Shown one piece after another: positions 47,092 to 55,787 of a stretch of DNA of 64,000 bases. Position 1 is the first letter of the stretch, and the number at the start of each line of letters is the position of its first letter. Source of the DNA: Rhodospirillales bacterium. Lineage in GTDB: Bacteria > Pseudomonadota > Alphaproteobacteria > Rhodospirillales > Defluviicoccaceae. The stretch spans positions 1-64,000 of the forward strand of contig REES01000082.1 of assembly GCA_007694935.1 (NCBI GenBank), in the 5' to 3' direction. Below the pieces are notes generated by a model, which saw nothing but the letters and a program-made list of their open reading frames with translations, was not told the origin of the DNA and ran no database searches. The position numbers were made by a program, and so were the translations under genes.

Positions 47092-47415
47092 ATCCCTCCC
47101 CTTCTTTCTGACGGCGGGCTCGGTTGGTTCCGCCGGACATGTTGACAATCCTAACGATAGCACGTCCGCACCCGAGGGTCCCGGAGCGTTATCCGGGGAC
47201 CAAGTAGGCTGCCCGGCCGTCGGGCGCCGCAGGTCGGCAAGTGCCCTGGGAAGCGTGACGAGACTGCCCTACCCCCAATCGGGCCTGCAAACCAGCCCGA
47301 CGTCGCCCTTGTGTTTTTTTCGCTGTCCACTTGTCGGGGTACTTGCCGTCGATGGTACCGCGGGCCCATTCCAAGCTCTCGACAAGGCCCTGCAACTTGC
47401 GGTACTGTCCTTGTC
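47092..47415. other. Intergenic region between patatin and XRE regulator
   Basis: This 324-base divergent spacer must hold the promoters of both flanking genes. A minus-strand frame at about 47189-47395 encodes a protein-like segment (LQGLVESLEWARG, then DGKYPDKWTAKK) that degenerates afterwards. I cannot assign it and do not annotate it as a gene. No clear operator palindrome was found. Confidence 0.4.
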
Positions 47416-47856
47416 ATGAGACGCATCGCCGCCGAATTAGGCCCCGATCCCATCGATCGCTATGTCGGTAGCCGCATACGGGGTCGCCGCGTTGGTCTGC
47501 GCGTCTCCCAGACCAAGCTGGGGCATGCCATCGGTGTCACCTTCCAGCAGGTCCAGAAATACGAAAGCGGGACCAATCGGGTCGGCGCCAGCAACCTGTA
47601 TCGGATTGCGCGCGCGCTCGGGGTTGACGTGTCCTTTTTTTTCGAAGGCCTGAACGCCGACACCCGTGGCGGCTCGGCACCGAGGATGGCGGCAGGTCTC
47701 GCCGACGTGCCGATGGCCGAGTTCGAGGGCCGGCCTGGCAGCAACCGCGAATCGTTCGAGTTGATGCAGAACTTTTTCCGCATCCCCGATCCCGATGTGC
47801 GAAAGCGGCTGTTGCAGCTGGTGCGCACCTTGGCGCACGGCGGCAACGGCGAGTAG
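47416..47856 (+). CDS. XRE-family helix-turn-helix regulator
   Basis: This 146-residue DNA-binding protein has an XRE/Cro-type helix-turn-helix (LRVSQTKLGHAIGVTFQQVQ followed by KYESGTNRVGASNLYRIARA, about residues 28-68), the form common in multi-copy alphaproteobacterial regulators. The C-terminal half (EFEGRPGSNRESFELMQNFF) likely mediates dimerisation. A frame opening at 47311 is ignored because the ATG at 47416 fits family length. Confidence 0.87.
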   Translation: MRRIAAELGPDPIDRYVGSRIRGRRVGLRVSQTKLGHAIGVTFQQVQKYESGTNRVGASNLYRIARALGVDVSFFFEGLNADTRGGSAPRMAAGLADVPMAEFEGRPGSNRESFELMQNFFRIPDPDVRKRLLQLVRTLAHGGNGE

Positions 47857-48060
47857 CCTTCCTCGCGCTCGCCAAACCCCTCTGAGCCCTGCAATTTTCC
47901 GAGACGCTCCCGATGAGGGGCGGGTGGTTGCGCTGCAACCTGACCTGTGTTGCCACCCTGCCGGGAGGCCCCGGCTGCGATCATTCCCCTGGCCATTGCC
48001 ACTGCGGCCTGTCGCGGTATCGTTTGCTGCCCCGTGCCGCTTTGCCAAGGTCCCCGCCCG

Positions 48061-49377
48061 GTGAATGCCGTCTTCTTCACTCTGGTTGCCGTCGCCTTCG
48101 TCGTTGCCGGTTATCGCCATCTGGCCATCGGCCAGCCGGATGCCGCCGGCCGCCTGCCGATGGAGGCCCTGTCGGCCGCTGTCATCGATGCCGCCGGCGG
48201 CGCGGTGACCCTGGCCATCGGATTGATCGGGGTGATGACCCTGTTCCTCGGGGTCATGAAGGTCGCCGAAGCCGGCGGCCTGCTGGTGATCATCGCCAAG
48301 GTGGTGCGGCCGCTGATGCAGCGGCTGTTCCCGGACATACCCCCGGACCACCCGGCCATGGGCGCCATCATCCTCAACGTTTCCGCCAATGCCCTCGGCC
48401 TTGGCAACGCCGCCACCCCGTTCGGCATCCGGGCGATGCAGGAACTGGACAAGCTCAATCCGGTCAAGGGCACGGCCAGCAACGCCATGGTCCTGTTCCT
48501 GGCCATCAACACCTCCGGCGTCACCCTGCTGCCCACCGGGGTGATGGCACTCCGCGCCGCCGCCGGCTCCACCGATCCCGCTGCAATCGTACCGACGACT
48601 TTGTTCGCCACCATCTGCTCGACCACTGCCGCCATCATCCTGGCCAAGCTGTTGCAGCGGCGATTCGCGGTCATTCCACCCACCGGCACCGACACCCCGG
48701 CCGTCGCGGCCCCCTCCCCGCCCGAACAGACGGCGGCGCCCGATGGATCGGAACCACTCCCGGCCTCTGCAAGCGCGGCCTACCCGCTCTGGGTCTCGTT
48801 CCTGGTGCTGGGCGGGATCTTCGCGCTGGTGCCGCTGACCATCGTCCATGGCCGGACGGTGGCACCGTGGGTGATCCCCGGCATCATCGTCGGCCTGCTG
48901 GGCTTCGGCGTCGCCAAACGGGTGCGCATCTACGAGGTGTTCGTGGACGGCGCCCGCGACGGCTTCCAGGTGGCGGTGCGGATCATTCCCTACCTGGTGG
49001 CGATTCTGGTGGCGGTCGCAATGTTTCGCGAGAGCGGCGCGCTCGCGGTGCTGATCACCCCGCTCGGCGCAGTGACCGAACTGGTCGGGCTGCCGGCCGA
49101 GGCGCTGCCGATGGCGCTGCTGCGCCCGCTGTCGGGTTCCGGTGCCTACGGCGTGCTCGCCTCCATCATCAACGACCCGGCCATCGGCCCCGACAGCTAC
49201 ACCGGCATCCTGGTCAGTACCTTTCAGGGCACCACCGAGACCACATTCTACGTGCTCGCGGTTTACTTCGGCGCCATTGGGGTCCGGCGCATGCGCCACG
49301 CCATACCGGCCGCCCTGGGGGCGGATGTGGTGGGCATCGCCGCCGCGGTGTTCATCTGCCTCACCCTGTTCGGCTGA
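48061..49377 (+). CDS. Fused spore maturation protein A/B-like membrane protein
   Basis: This 438-residue polytopic protein joins two nucleoside-recognition (Gate) domains. The N-terminal half matches SpmA-type sequence (NVSANALGLGNAATPFGIRA near residues 107-126). The C-terminal half matches SpmB (VAVRIIPYLVAILVAVAMFR, then RPLSGSGAYGVLASI and FQGTTETTFYVLAVYFGAIG). In Bacillus the two are separate spore-core dehydration proteins; in non-sporulating proteobacteria the role is unknown and may be transport. A central low-complexity Pro/Ala linker separates the halves. GTG is the start, with AAGG upstream. Confidence 0.87.
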   Translation: MNAVFFTLVAVAFVVAGYRHLAIGQPDAAGRLPMEALSAAVIDAAGGAVTLAIGLIGVMTLFLGVMKVAEAGGLLVIIAKVVRPLMQRLFPDIPPDHPAMGAIILNVSANALGLGNAATPFGIRAMQELDKLNPVKGTASNAMVLFLAINTSGVTLLPTGVMALRAAAGSTDPAAIVPTTLFATICSTTAAIILAKLLQRRFAVIPPTGTDTPAVAAPSPPEQTAAPDGSEPLPASASAAYPLWVSFLVLGGIFALVPLTIVHGRTVAPWVIPGIIVGLLGFGVAKRVRIYEVFVDGARDGFQVAVRIIPYLVAILVAVAMFRESGALAVLITPLGAVTELVGLPAEALPMALLRPLSGSGAYGVLASIINDPAIGPDSYTGILVSTFQGTTETTFYVLAVYFGAIGVRRMRHAIPAALGADVVGIAAAVFICLTLFG

Positions 49378-49471
49378 TGCCGGAAGCACAGTGCGCGGGA
49401 CCGGATCGGGGCCCCGGGATCGATCCGGATAGCCCCAGTCCTGCCGCGCGCCGTCTCGATGCCGAACCGCA

Positions 49472-50383
49472 TCAGCAGAAGCATGGGGCCGCCGCCTCCA
49501 GCTTCTGACGGGCGCCCTCCCGGATCGCGCCCACCGATTCCAGGAAATTCGGGTGGGTCATGCCGGAGCCGAGGAAGGTCCAGCGGTTGGCCTGGTGCTG
49601 AACGGTGGTGAACTCCGCCTCCTCCTCGTCCGTCATCCGCCGGCCGGTAGCCCGGACGAAGCTGCCGAGGTCGAACGCCACCTGCTGGTTGAGTCCCTGA
49701 TCGAGGAACCCGCCGATGGTGAGGTAGTCGTCCATGGCGCGGTCCACGTCGGGCGTGTCGCACCCCTCGGCCAGGGCTTCGACCATCAGGGTATCCAGCC
49801 GGGCATGCTGGGCCTCCTCCATCCAGTGATGGCGCAGCAGGCTCTTGAACTGGGTGTCGAGGTCGGTGTCGTCGTGGACGCTGTCGACATAGTGGCGCTG
49901 GGTCATCCATTCGATGTGCAGGATCACCAGAGCCACTGCCAACGGGTGATGGGACAGGACGAACCGGGCGATCGCGTCGGGCGGGCCGATCACATCGCAG
50001 GTCGTCCCGAAGCCCTCCTGGAATTCCCGCCGAAACCGCTTGAACAGGCGGATGTGCTTGGCCTCCTCCCCGGCGAACTGCAGCAGCGCCCGCATCCGTT
50101 CATCGTCACTGTCGAGCTGGGCGCGCGCGTGATCGAGGACGAACGGCAGAATGAACTGCTCCACGGTGCCGAACAGGTACAGGTAGCCATGCCCTCGGAT
50201 CTGGTTGAGCACCCGACGTTCCGACGGGGTCATGAAGCTGATGCCACGGGTACGGGCCAGGGACTCCGGCATGAACGGCTTGGCGTAGTCGAGGACCTTG
50301 TCGCCGCCGATGATGTCTTCGATCCGCCAGCTCACCTTCTCGGATGCGGAAGCGGCCGCAGCGTAGGTGTAATGGTGTTGCAT
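49472..50383 (-). CDS. AurF-like diiron oxygenase family protein
   Basis: This 303-residue all-helical protein has ferritin-like metal motifs: GEEAKHIRLFKRF near residue 105, HIEWMTQRHYVDS, and HHWMEEAQHARLD near 185. The spacing resembles the p-aminobenzoate N-oxygenase (AurF) group of diiron enzymes. The substrate is unknown; AurF itself oxidises an arylamine to a nitro compound. GGAGG lies seven bases before the ATG. It lies downstream of a class IV aminotransferase gene on the same strand after 131 bases, so a link in amine metabolism is possible but unproven. Confidence 0.7.
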   Translation of the reverse strand: MQHHYTYAAAASASEKVSWRIEDIIGGDKVLDYAKPFMPESLARTRGISFMTPSERRVLNQIRGHGYLYLFGTVEQFILPFVLDHARAQLDSDDERMRALLQFAGEEAKHIRLFKRFRREFQEGFGTTCDVIGPPDAIARFVLSHHPLAVALVILHIEWMTQRHYVDSVHDDTDLDTQFKSLLRHHWMEEAQHARLDTLMVEALAEGCDTPDVDRAMDDYLTIGGFLDQGLNQQVAFDLGSFVRATGRRMTDEEEAEFTTVQHQANRWTFLGSGMTHPNFLESVGAIREGARQKLEAAAPCFC

Positions 50384-50514
50384 CGTGTCGCCTCCTCGTC
50401 GCCTGATCGGGGCGGCGCGTTGCCGCCATGGTCACGAGGTTAGCGACACCGTGTTTCGCACGGATGTCGGTGGCACCGTCATCGCGTTTCGATTGTTGAG
50501 CGGCAGCGAAACAA

Positions 50515-51381
50515 TCAGCCGCCTTCCGCCCGCGCCCAATCGAAGTAAAGCCGCCGTGCCAAGCGGTAGATGGGGCCCGGCTGCAAGGCGCGGGTTTCCA
50601 GGCGGGTGCATGGCTGCACCTTGGCGTAGTTGCCGGTGGCGAACACCTCCTCGGCGCTGATCACCTCGACGAGGTTCACCGCGCGCTCCTCCACGGTAAT
50701 GCCGGCGCTCCGCAGCAGGGCGATCACCCGCTGGCGGGTGATGCCGTCGAGGAAAGTGCCATTGGGGGCAGGCGTGTGGACCACCCCGTCGGAAGCAAAA
50801 AACAGGTTGGTAAAGGCGAATTCGGCGACATTGGCCGCCGGATCGAGGACGATCGCGGAATCGAAGCCGCGGGCGCGGGCATCCGCGACCGCCCGGGCGA
50901 TGTTGGGATAGAGACAGGCGGCCTTGGCATCGGTTGGCGCCATGTCCCGCGCCGGCCGACGGAACGGCGAGATGCACGCTGAAAAACCCGTCGGCTCCGG
51001 CAACGGCGAAACCCGCAGGGTCAGCACGAAGCGGGTGCTGGCGGCCTCCGGCACCAGGAAACCCGATTCGGCGACGAACATGGGGCACACGTAGAGCGGC
51101 GTTCCCGCGGGAAAACGGGCGATGCCTTCCCGTGCCAATGCCTCGATGGTGGCGGCATCGACGCAAGGGTCGAGTCCCAGCGTCGTCGCCGAGGCGACGA
51201 CCCGGGCGGCGTGGCGGGCAAGGTCCGGACACACGCCGTCGAACGCCCGCGCGCCATCGAACACCGCCGAGCCCAGCCAGACCGCATGGCTGTCGGCAGC
51301 GAGGACGGCGGGGCTGCCGTCGTGCCAGCGGCCGTCAACGAAGGTCTGCCTGGACGCCCCGTCCCAACCTGCTTTGCCCAT
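50515..51381 (-). CDS. Class IV PLP aminotransferase (branched-chain type)
   Basis: This 288-residue fold-type IV enzyme resembles branched-chain aminotransferases: WLGSAVFDGARAFDG near residue 35, the PLP Lys in DAKAACLYPNIARAVADARA near 153, AEFAFTNLFF near 188 and EVFATGNYAKVQPCTR near 255. It is shorter than E. coli IlvE (309), and Leu/Ile/Val versus D-amino acid or aromatic specificity cannot be settled. GAGGAGG lies just before the ATG at 51381. Confidence 0.88.
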   Translation of the reverse strand: MGKAGWDGASRQTFVDGRWHDGSPAVLAADSHAVWLGSAVFDGARAFDGVCPDLARHAARVVASATTLGLDPCVDAATIEALAREGIARFPAGTPLYVCPMFVAESGFLVPEAASTRFVLTLRVSPLPEPTGFSACISPFRRPARDMAPTDAKAACLYPNIARAVADARARGFDSAIVLDPAANVAEFAFTNLFFASDGVVHTPAPNGTFLDGITRQRVIALLRSAGITVEERAVNLVEVISAEEVFATGNYAKVQPCTRLETRALQPGPIYRLARRLYFDWARAEGG

Positions 51382-51625
51382 GGGAACCTCCTCGCGGCAG
51401 CCGGCCAGAACGGCTCGGCAACTTGGCGCTATGACACCTGGAGCCTTAGGCCAACCGTCCGGACATTTCAAATGCGGGCTTTCGCCATGGCCGTCGCCGC
51501 CCCTACATTAACTTCTGATAATGCGCGCGGCCCCGATGCCGCCAATGCTCCGATGCCTGGGAGCGAGGTCCGAGGCATGGACGGCGGCAGCGTGCGCCCA
51601 CCCTGGCCATGAATGGCATTCGTGG

Positions 51626-52762
51626 ATGGCAATGTTCGGCGAGAGCTTCAGTCTTTTCCGGGTGCTTGGGTTCGAGATTCGCGCCAACGTGACGTGGCTG
51701 TTCCTCGCACTCCTCATCACTTGGTCGCTGGCGGCCGGTTTCTTTCCCTTTGTCTACCCTGACTTGGCACCGTCGACATACTGGCTGATGGCCCTGGTCG
51801 GCATGTTCGGGCTGTTCTTTTCGTTGCTGTTCCACGAACTGAGCCACTCGGTGGTGGCCCGGGCTTACGGCCTCCCGGTCGGCGGCATCACCCTGTTCCT
51901 GTTCGGCGGGGTCGCGGAGATGGAGGCCGAGCCCAAGACACCCAGGGTGGAATTCTGGATGGCCATCGCCGGACCGATTGCCAGCGTGGTCCTGGGCGTC
52001 GCCTTCTTCGTGGTGGCGGTGACCATGGAAGGGGTCGGGGTTCCGGAACACATCGCCGGGGTCGCCCGCTATCTTGGCTTCATCAACTTCCTGCTGGCGG
52101 TGTTCAATATGGTGCCCGGCTTCCCGCTGGACGGCGGCCGGGTACTGCGGGCGGCCTTGTGGCACTGGAAAGGCGACCTGCGCTGGGCGACCCGCTGGGC
52201 CTCCCTGATGGGTCAGGGTTTCGGCCTGCTGCTGGTGGCGCTCGGCGTCGTCAGCTTCCTCGGCGGCAATTTCATCGGCGGGATGTGGTGGTTTCTGATC
52301 GGCCTGTTCGTCCGGGCCGCCGCGTCCGCCGGCTACCAGCAGCTGCTGACCCAGCAAGCCTTGGAGGGAAAGACAGTGCGGCGGTTCATGACCACCGATC
52401 CGGTCATCGTTCCGCCCGAGGTGACCATCCGGCAGTTCGTCGAGGACTATCTCTATCATCACGATTTCGATGTGTTCCCGGTGGTGCGGGACAGCCGGCT
52501 GCTGGGGTGTGCGAGTCTGCGTCAGGTGAAGTCGGTCCCACAGGAGGAATGGGACCGCACCCGCGTCGGCGATGTCTGTCTCGACTGCGGCGAGGCCAAC
52601 ACCGTGGACGTCCGCACGGACGCCGGCGAGGCGCTCAACCGCATGCAGCGGACCGAGAACGGCCGGCTGATGGTGCTCGATGGCGACCGCTTGGTGGGCA
52701 TGCTCGTGCTCAAGGATTTCCTTCGATACCTGCAGATTCGTTCCGAGCTCAAGAAGGCCTGA
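51626..52762 (+). CDS. Site-2 protease with C-terminal CBS domains
   Basis: This 378-residue intramembrane metalloprotease has HELSH at residues 70-74, NMVPGFPLDGGR near 160-172, and about six membrane helices, then two CBS motifs (residues about 250-378; RRFMTTDPVIVPPEVTIRQF and LVGMLVLKDFLRYLQ). This architecture is found in bacterial and archaeal M50 proteins thought to sense nucleotides. A second ATG lies two codons on at 51632. It is the second site-2 protease in the window. Confidence 0.92.
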   Translation: MAMFGESFSLFRVLGFEIRANVTWLFLALLITWSLAAGFFPFVYPDLAPSTYWLMALVGMFGLFFSLLFHELSHSVVARAYGLPVGGITLFLFGGVAEMEAEPKTPRVEFWMAIAGPIASVVLGVAFFVVAVTMEGVGVPEHIAGVARYLGFINFLLAVFNMVPGFPLDGGRVLRAALWHWKGDLRWATRWASLMGQGFGLLLVALGVVSFLGGNFIGGMWWFLIGLFVRAAASAGYQQLLTQQALEGKTVRRFMTTDPVIVPPEVTIRQFVEDYLYHHDFDVFPVVRDSRLLGCASLRQVKSVPQEEWDRTRVGDVCLDCGEANTVDVRTDAGEALNRMQRTENGRLMVLDGDRLVGMLVLKDFLRYLQIRSELKKA

Positions 52763-52948
52763 TCGGCAGGCAACCTCCGTGCGCGAGCGCCAATCAGGGT
52801 TGTCAAGTTAAAAATTAGCCACTGCATCCCAAAAGTCACACACCGGGGCGGAAGGCCGATCTCCGGCCATCCAGCGATTGCTTCGCGGTCGTAGTGGGAT
52901 CATCTCGCAAACGCGGATCGTCTCCCCACGGCAGAAAAGGATTTCGCC

Positions 52949-53272
52949 ATGCCGATCCATGCGACCGTGGCGCCGCCGATGGCGGCGCTGCCGACAGACT
53001 TGATCGACCTTGTCGCCCTCAGCGACGAATGGGTACGGTTGGAGGGGCAGCGCGCCCGACTTGCCGACTCCGCCAGCCCCGCCGTATCCCTCGACTGGAT
53101 CGTTCGCCGCCAGGCGAGCATCCGCGACGCCATGCTGGGAACGCCGGCGGCGTCGCTGCACGATGTCGGTGCGAAGCACCGGGTCGCGACCGGTGCCGGC
53201 CACGCCGAGCGTGCAGATCATGACCTTCTCGAATCGGCGGAGGCCGACGTCATCCGGCTGTTCTACGGCTGA
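52949..53272 (+). CDS. Small conserved hypothetical protein
   Basis: The 107-residue product is mainly helical (DLIDLVALSDEWVRLEGQRA; IRDAMLGTPAASLHDVGAKH; DLLESAEADVIRLF). The pattern of a short N-terminal helix pair and an acidic end resembles small orphan proteins frequent in Azospirillum-like genomes. No motif gives a function. AAAAGGA lies eight bases before the ATG. It stands alone, ahead of a strong hairpin. Confidence 0.62.
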   Translation: MPIHATVAPPMAALPTDLIDLVALSDEWVRLEGQRARLADSASPAVSLDWIVRRQASIRDAMLGTPAASLHDVGAKHRVATGAGHAERADHDLLESAEADVIRLFYG

Positions 53273-53295
53273 TTCGCCACCCCGCTTCCATCAGT

Positions 53296-53322
53296 CCTCC
53301 GGCGCCACCGTGGCGCCGGAGG
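53296..53322. terminator. Perfect GC-rich inverted repeat (possible terminator)
   Basis: CCTCCGGCGCCAC, one base, GTGGCGCCGGAGG: a perfect 13-base-arm repeat starting 24 bases after the small gene's stop. As RNA it folds to an 11-bp stem with loop ACCGU. No T-run follows, so it may be an atypical terminator or an mRNA-stabilising hairpin. Confidence 0.5.
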
Positions 53323-53545
53323 CGATCGCGCCTGAAGCCGCTTTGACCTTTCGGTTGATATGCGGCATGATGGTGTTCGCGCGGATGGCGTGGCGCTCGC
53401 CGGGTCGGCCGGGCGCCCCACCGGTCCCCTCGACCTTCAACCGTGGCGCACCTTCAAAGGGGGGGTGAAGCCAGCAACTTAGTCTATCAGGCAAGCCCGC
53501 CGGCTTCGGGTCGGTCCGCTTCGCCCGCACCACAGGAGCTGCTCG

Positions 53546-54712
53546 ATGCGCGTTGCCATGTTGTCATCCGAATCCCTGCACTCGATCTCGTCCGGCGGGC
53601 TCGGCGTCCACGTGACCGAGTTGGCCGCCGGGCTGCAAAGGCGCGGGCACGACATGCACGTCATTACCCGTCGCAAGCACGACCAGAGTCACTACGACTG
53701 GATCGACGGTGTGCACTATCACCGGGTTGATCACGGCCTCAGTGACAACTTCGTGGAATGCATGGATTACATGTGCAAAGCCATGGCCCATCGCTTCCAC
53801 GAGGTCACCTCGATGGTCGGCAAGTTCGAGCTGCTGCACGCCCATGACTGGCTCAGCGCCAACGCCATGAAGTACTGCATGGACGCCTACGGCACGCCCG
53901 GTGTGCTGACCATGCACTCCACCGAATACGGCCGCGACGGCAACGTGTTCTTCGACGGCTTCGCCGCCTGGATCCGGGATGCCGAGGCCGCCGGCTGCCA
54001 CAACGCCACCGTGGTCATCGCCGTCAGCCACTTTCTCGCGGAAGAACTCCGGCGCATCTACCACGTTCCGGACGAGAAGATTCACATCGTCCCCAACGGC
54101 GTCAGCTATCACGCTTTCGACGGCTACATCGACCCGGCCGCGGTGAAAAGCCGCTACGGCGTCGCGCCATTGGTGCCGATGATCTTTTCGCCCGGCCGGA
54201 TGACCCTCCAGAAGGGCATGGACATGCTGGTGGAAGCGGTGCCAATGGTGCTCGGCTCCTATCCGGACGCCCGCTTCGTCATCGCGGGTGAGGGGCCGGA
54301 ACGGGACGCGGTGGTCCGCCGCGCCCATGAGGTGGGCGCGGCCGGGGCCATCGTGTTCCTGGAAACGGTGCCGCGCTGGCAGTACATCGACCTGATGCGC
54401 GCCTGTGACATCGTTGCCGTGCCCAGCCGCAACGAACCGTTCGGGATCGTCGTGCTGGAGGCCTGGGCGGCCGGCAAGCCGGTGGTGGCGACCCTCGCCG
54501 GCGGGCCGCGGGAATTCATCTGGCACGACGTCAACGGCTTCCTGGTCAACACCGACCCCGGCGGCCTCGCCCACGGCATCGGCTCGCTGCTGGCCGATCA
54601 CGATCATTGCCGGGCGCTGGGCGCCAACGGCCGCCGCGCGGTGGAGGACCGCTTCAACTGGGACAACGTCGCCGCCTATTCCGAGGGCGTCTATCGCATG
54701 GCGGTTCGCTAA
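53546..54712 (+). CDS. Family 4 glycosyltransferase
   Basis: This GT-B glycosyltransferase has 388 residues. The N-terminal acceptor domain contains the glycogen-synthase-like loop SSGGLGVHVTELAAGLQRRG (about residues 14-33) and LLHAHDW. The C-terminal nucleotide-sugar domain has SPGRMTLQKG near 215 and NEPFGIVVLEAWAAGKPVV near 296. Donor and acceptor are unknown. CAGGAG lies seven bases before the ATG. It is followed by an HpnL-like gene after 76 bases, and the adjacent opposing operon encodes an HpnA-like epimerase, so a glycolipid role is plausible. Confidence 0.9.
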   Translation: MRVAMLSSESLHSISSGGLGVHVTELAAGLQRRGHDMHVITRRKHDQSHYDWIDGVHYHRVDHGLSDNFVECMDYMCKAMAHRFHEVTSMVGKFELLHAHDWLSANAMKYCMDAYGTPGVLTMHSTEYGRDGNVFFDGFAAWIRDAEAAGCHNATVVIAVSHFLAEELRRIYHVPDEKIHIVPNGVSYHAFDGYIDPAAVKSRYGVAPLVPMIFSPGRMTLQKGMDMLVEAVPMVLGSYPDARFVIAGEGPERDAVVRRAHEVGAAGAIVFLETVPRWQYIDLMRACDIVAVPSRNEPFGIVVLEAWAAGKPVVATLAGGPREFIWHDVNGFLVNTDPGGLAHGIGSLLADHDHCRALGANGRRAVEDRFNWDNVAAYSEGVYRMAVR

Positions 54713-54788
54713 CAGCCTGATCGGGTGGCCGGCGGTCCGGCCCGGCCACCCGTTGCTCCCCGCGCCCGATTGGGTGCACTGTCGCGGC

Positions 54789-55787
54789 ATGTGGCGATCC
54801 TCCAAGGCCAAGCTGGCAGTCGCGGCGACATTCCTGCTGGGTCTCGGAGTCGCCATCGCCCTGATCGTCTGGAGCGGTGCCGACGCGGTGCTCACCACCC
54901 TCGCCGCCGGCGGCTGGGGCTTGGTCGGCATCGTTCCCTACTATCTGATCCCCCTGGCCGCCGCGGCGCTGTCGTGGCGGCTGCTGTTTCCGCCCGATGC
55001 GGTACCGCATTTTCGCGTCCTGTTGCAGGCGACCTGGATCGGCCTTGCCATCAACTGGCTGCTGCCGGTGGCGCAGCTCGGCGGCGAGGTGGTGAAGGCC
55101 CGGCTGGTGATGGGCCGGCACAGCCGCACCGCCCCGGCGGTGGCGAGCGTCGTGGTCGACCAGACCCTGCAGATTGCAAGCCAGGTCGTCTACGCCCTGG
55201 CCGGGGTGGTCCTCCTGCTGGTCCTGGTGGCCGGCCAGGGGGCGTTCAGCATGGCCGCGCTCGGGTTCGCCCTGCTTCTCGCGATCGGGCTCTACGCCTT
55301 CTACCGCGTTCAGCGCCTCGGCATGTTCGGCGTGCTTGCCCGGGCGGTGCAGCGCTTTACCCGCAGCGACCAAGCCGGCCGCGCGGCGGAGCGGGCAGAC
55401 GATCTGGATCGTCGCGTCACCGAGGTCTACGGCCGCCGGCCGCGCCTGGGCGCGGCCCTGGCCTGGCGGCTGGCCTTCCGCGTCGCGACCGTCGGCGAGA
55501 TCTGGCTGGCGCTCTGGCTGATGGGCCATCCCGTCAGCCTTGCCGAAGCGATGATCCTGGACAGTCTGGGCCAGGCGGTGCGCTCGGCCGCGTTCGCCAT
55601 TCCCGCCGGAATCGGCGCCCAGGAGGGCGCGTTCGTGGCGATCAGCGTCGCACTGGGCCTGCCCCCCCAGGCCGGCATCGCCGTCGCCCTGGCCCGCCGC
55701 TTTCGCGAACTGGCGGTGGGTGTGCCGGCCCTGGTCGCCTGGCAGGTGACCGAAGCCCGGGCCCTGCGGGGACCGGAACCACGCTGA
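54789..55787 (+). CDS. HpnL-like lysylphosphatidylglycerol synthase-type membrane protein
   Basis: This polytopic protein of 332 residues has about eight hydrophobic helices and belongs to the LPG-synthase transmembrane/UPF0104 superfamily. The conserved segments are SWRLLFPPDAVPHFRVLLQA near residue 59, NWLLPVAQLGGEVVKARLV near 95 and AFAIPAGIGAQEGAFVAISV near 269. The nearest named group I recall is HpnL, found with hopanoid genes. A flippase or lipid-binding role is inferred. Its stop abuts the convergent hpnA-like gene with no spacer. Confidence 0.78.
   Translation: MWRSSKAKLAVAATFLLGLGVAIALIVWSGADAVLTTLAAGGWGLVGIVPYYLIPLAAAALSWRLLFPPDAVPHFRVLLQATWIGLAINWLLPVAQLGGEVVKARLVMGRHSRTAPAVASVVVDQTLQIASQVVYALAGVVLLLVLVAGQGAFSMAALGFALLLAIGLYAFYRVQRLGMFGVLARAVQRFTRSDQAGRAAERADDLDRRVTEVYGRRPRLGAALAWRLAFRVATVGEIWLALWLMGHPVSLAEAMILDSLGQAVRSAAFAIPAGIGAQEGAFVAISVALGLPPQAGIAVALARRFRELAVGVPALVAWQVTEARALRGPEPR

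Noticed and set aside
46036-47856. Patatin plus XRE regulator as a CBASS-type defence system
   Set aside because: There is no CD-NTase, Cap2/Cap3 or other partner; the genes diverge, and both families are common outside defence.
47437-49389. A 650-codon open frame on the minus strand
   Set aside because: Antisense to the XRE regulator and SpmA/B fusion; rich in Gly, Arg and His with no domain.
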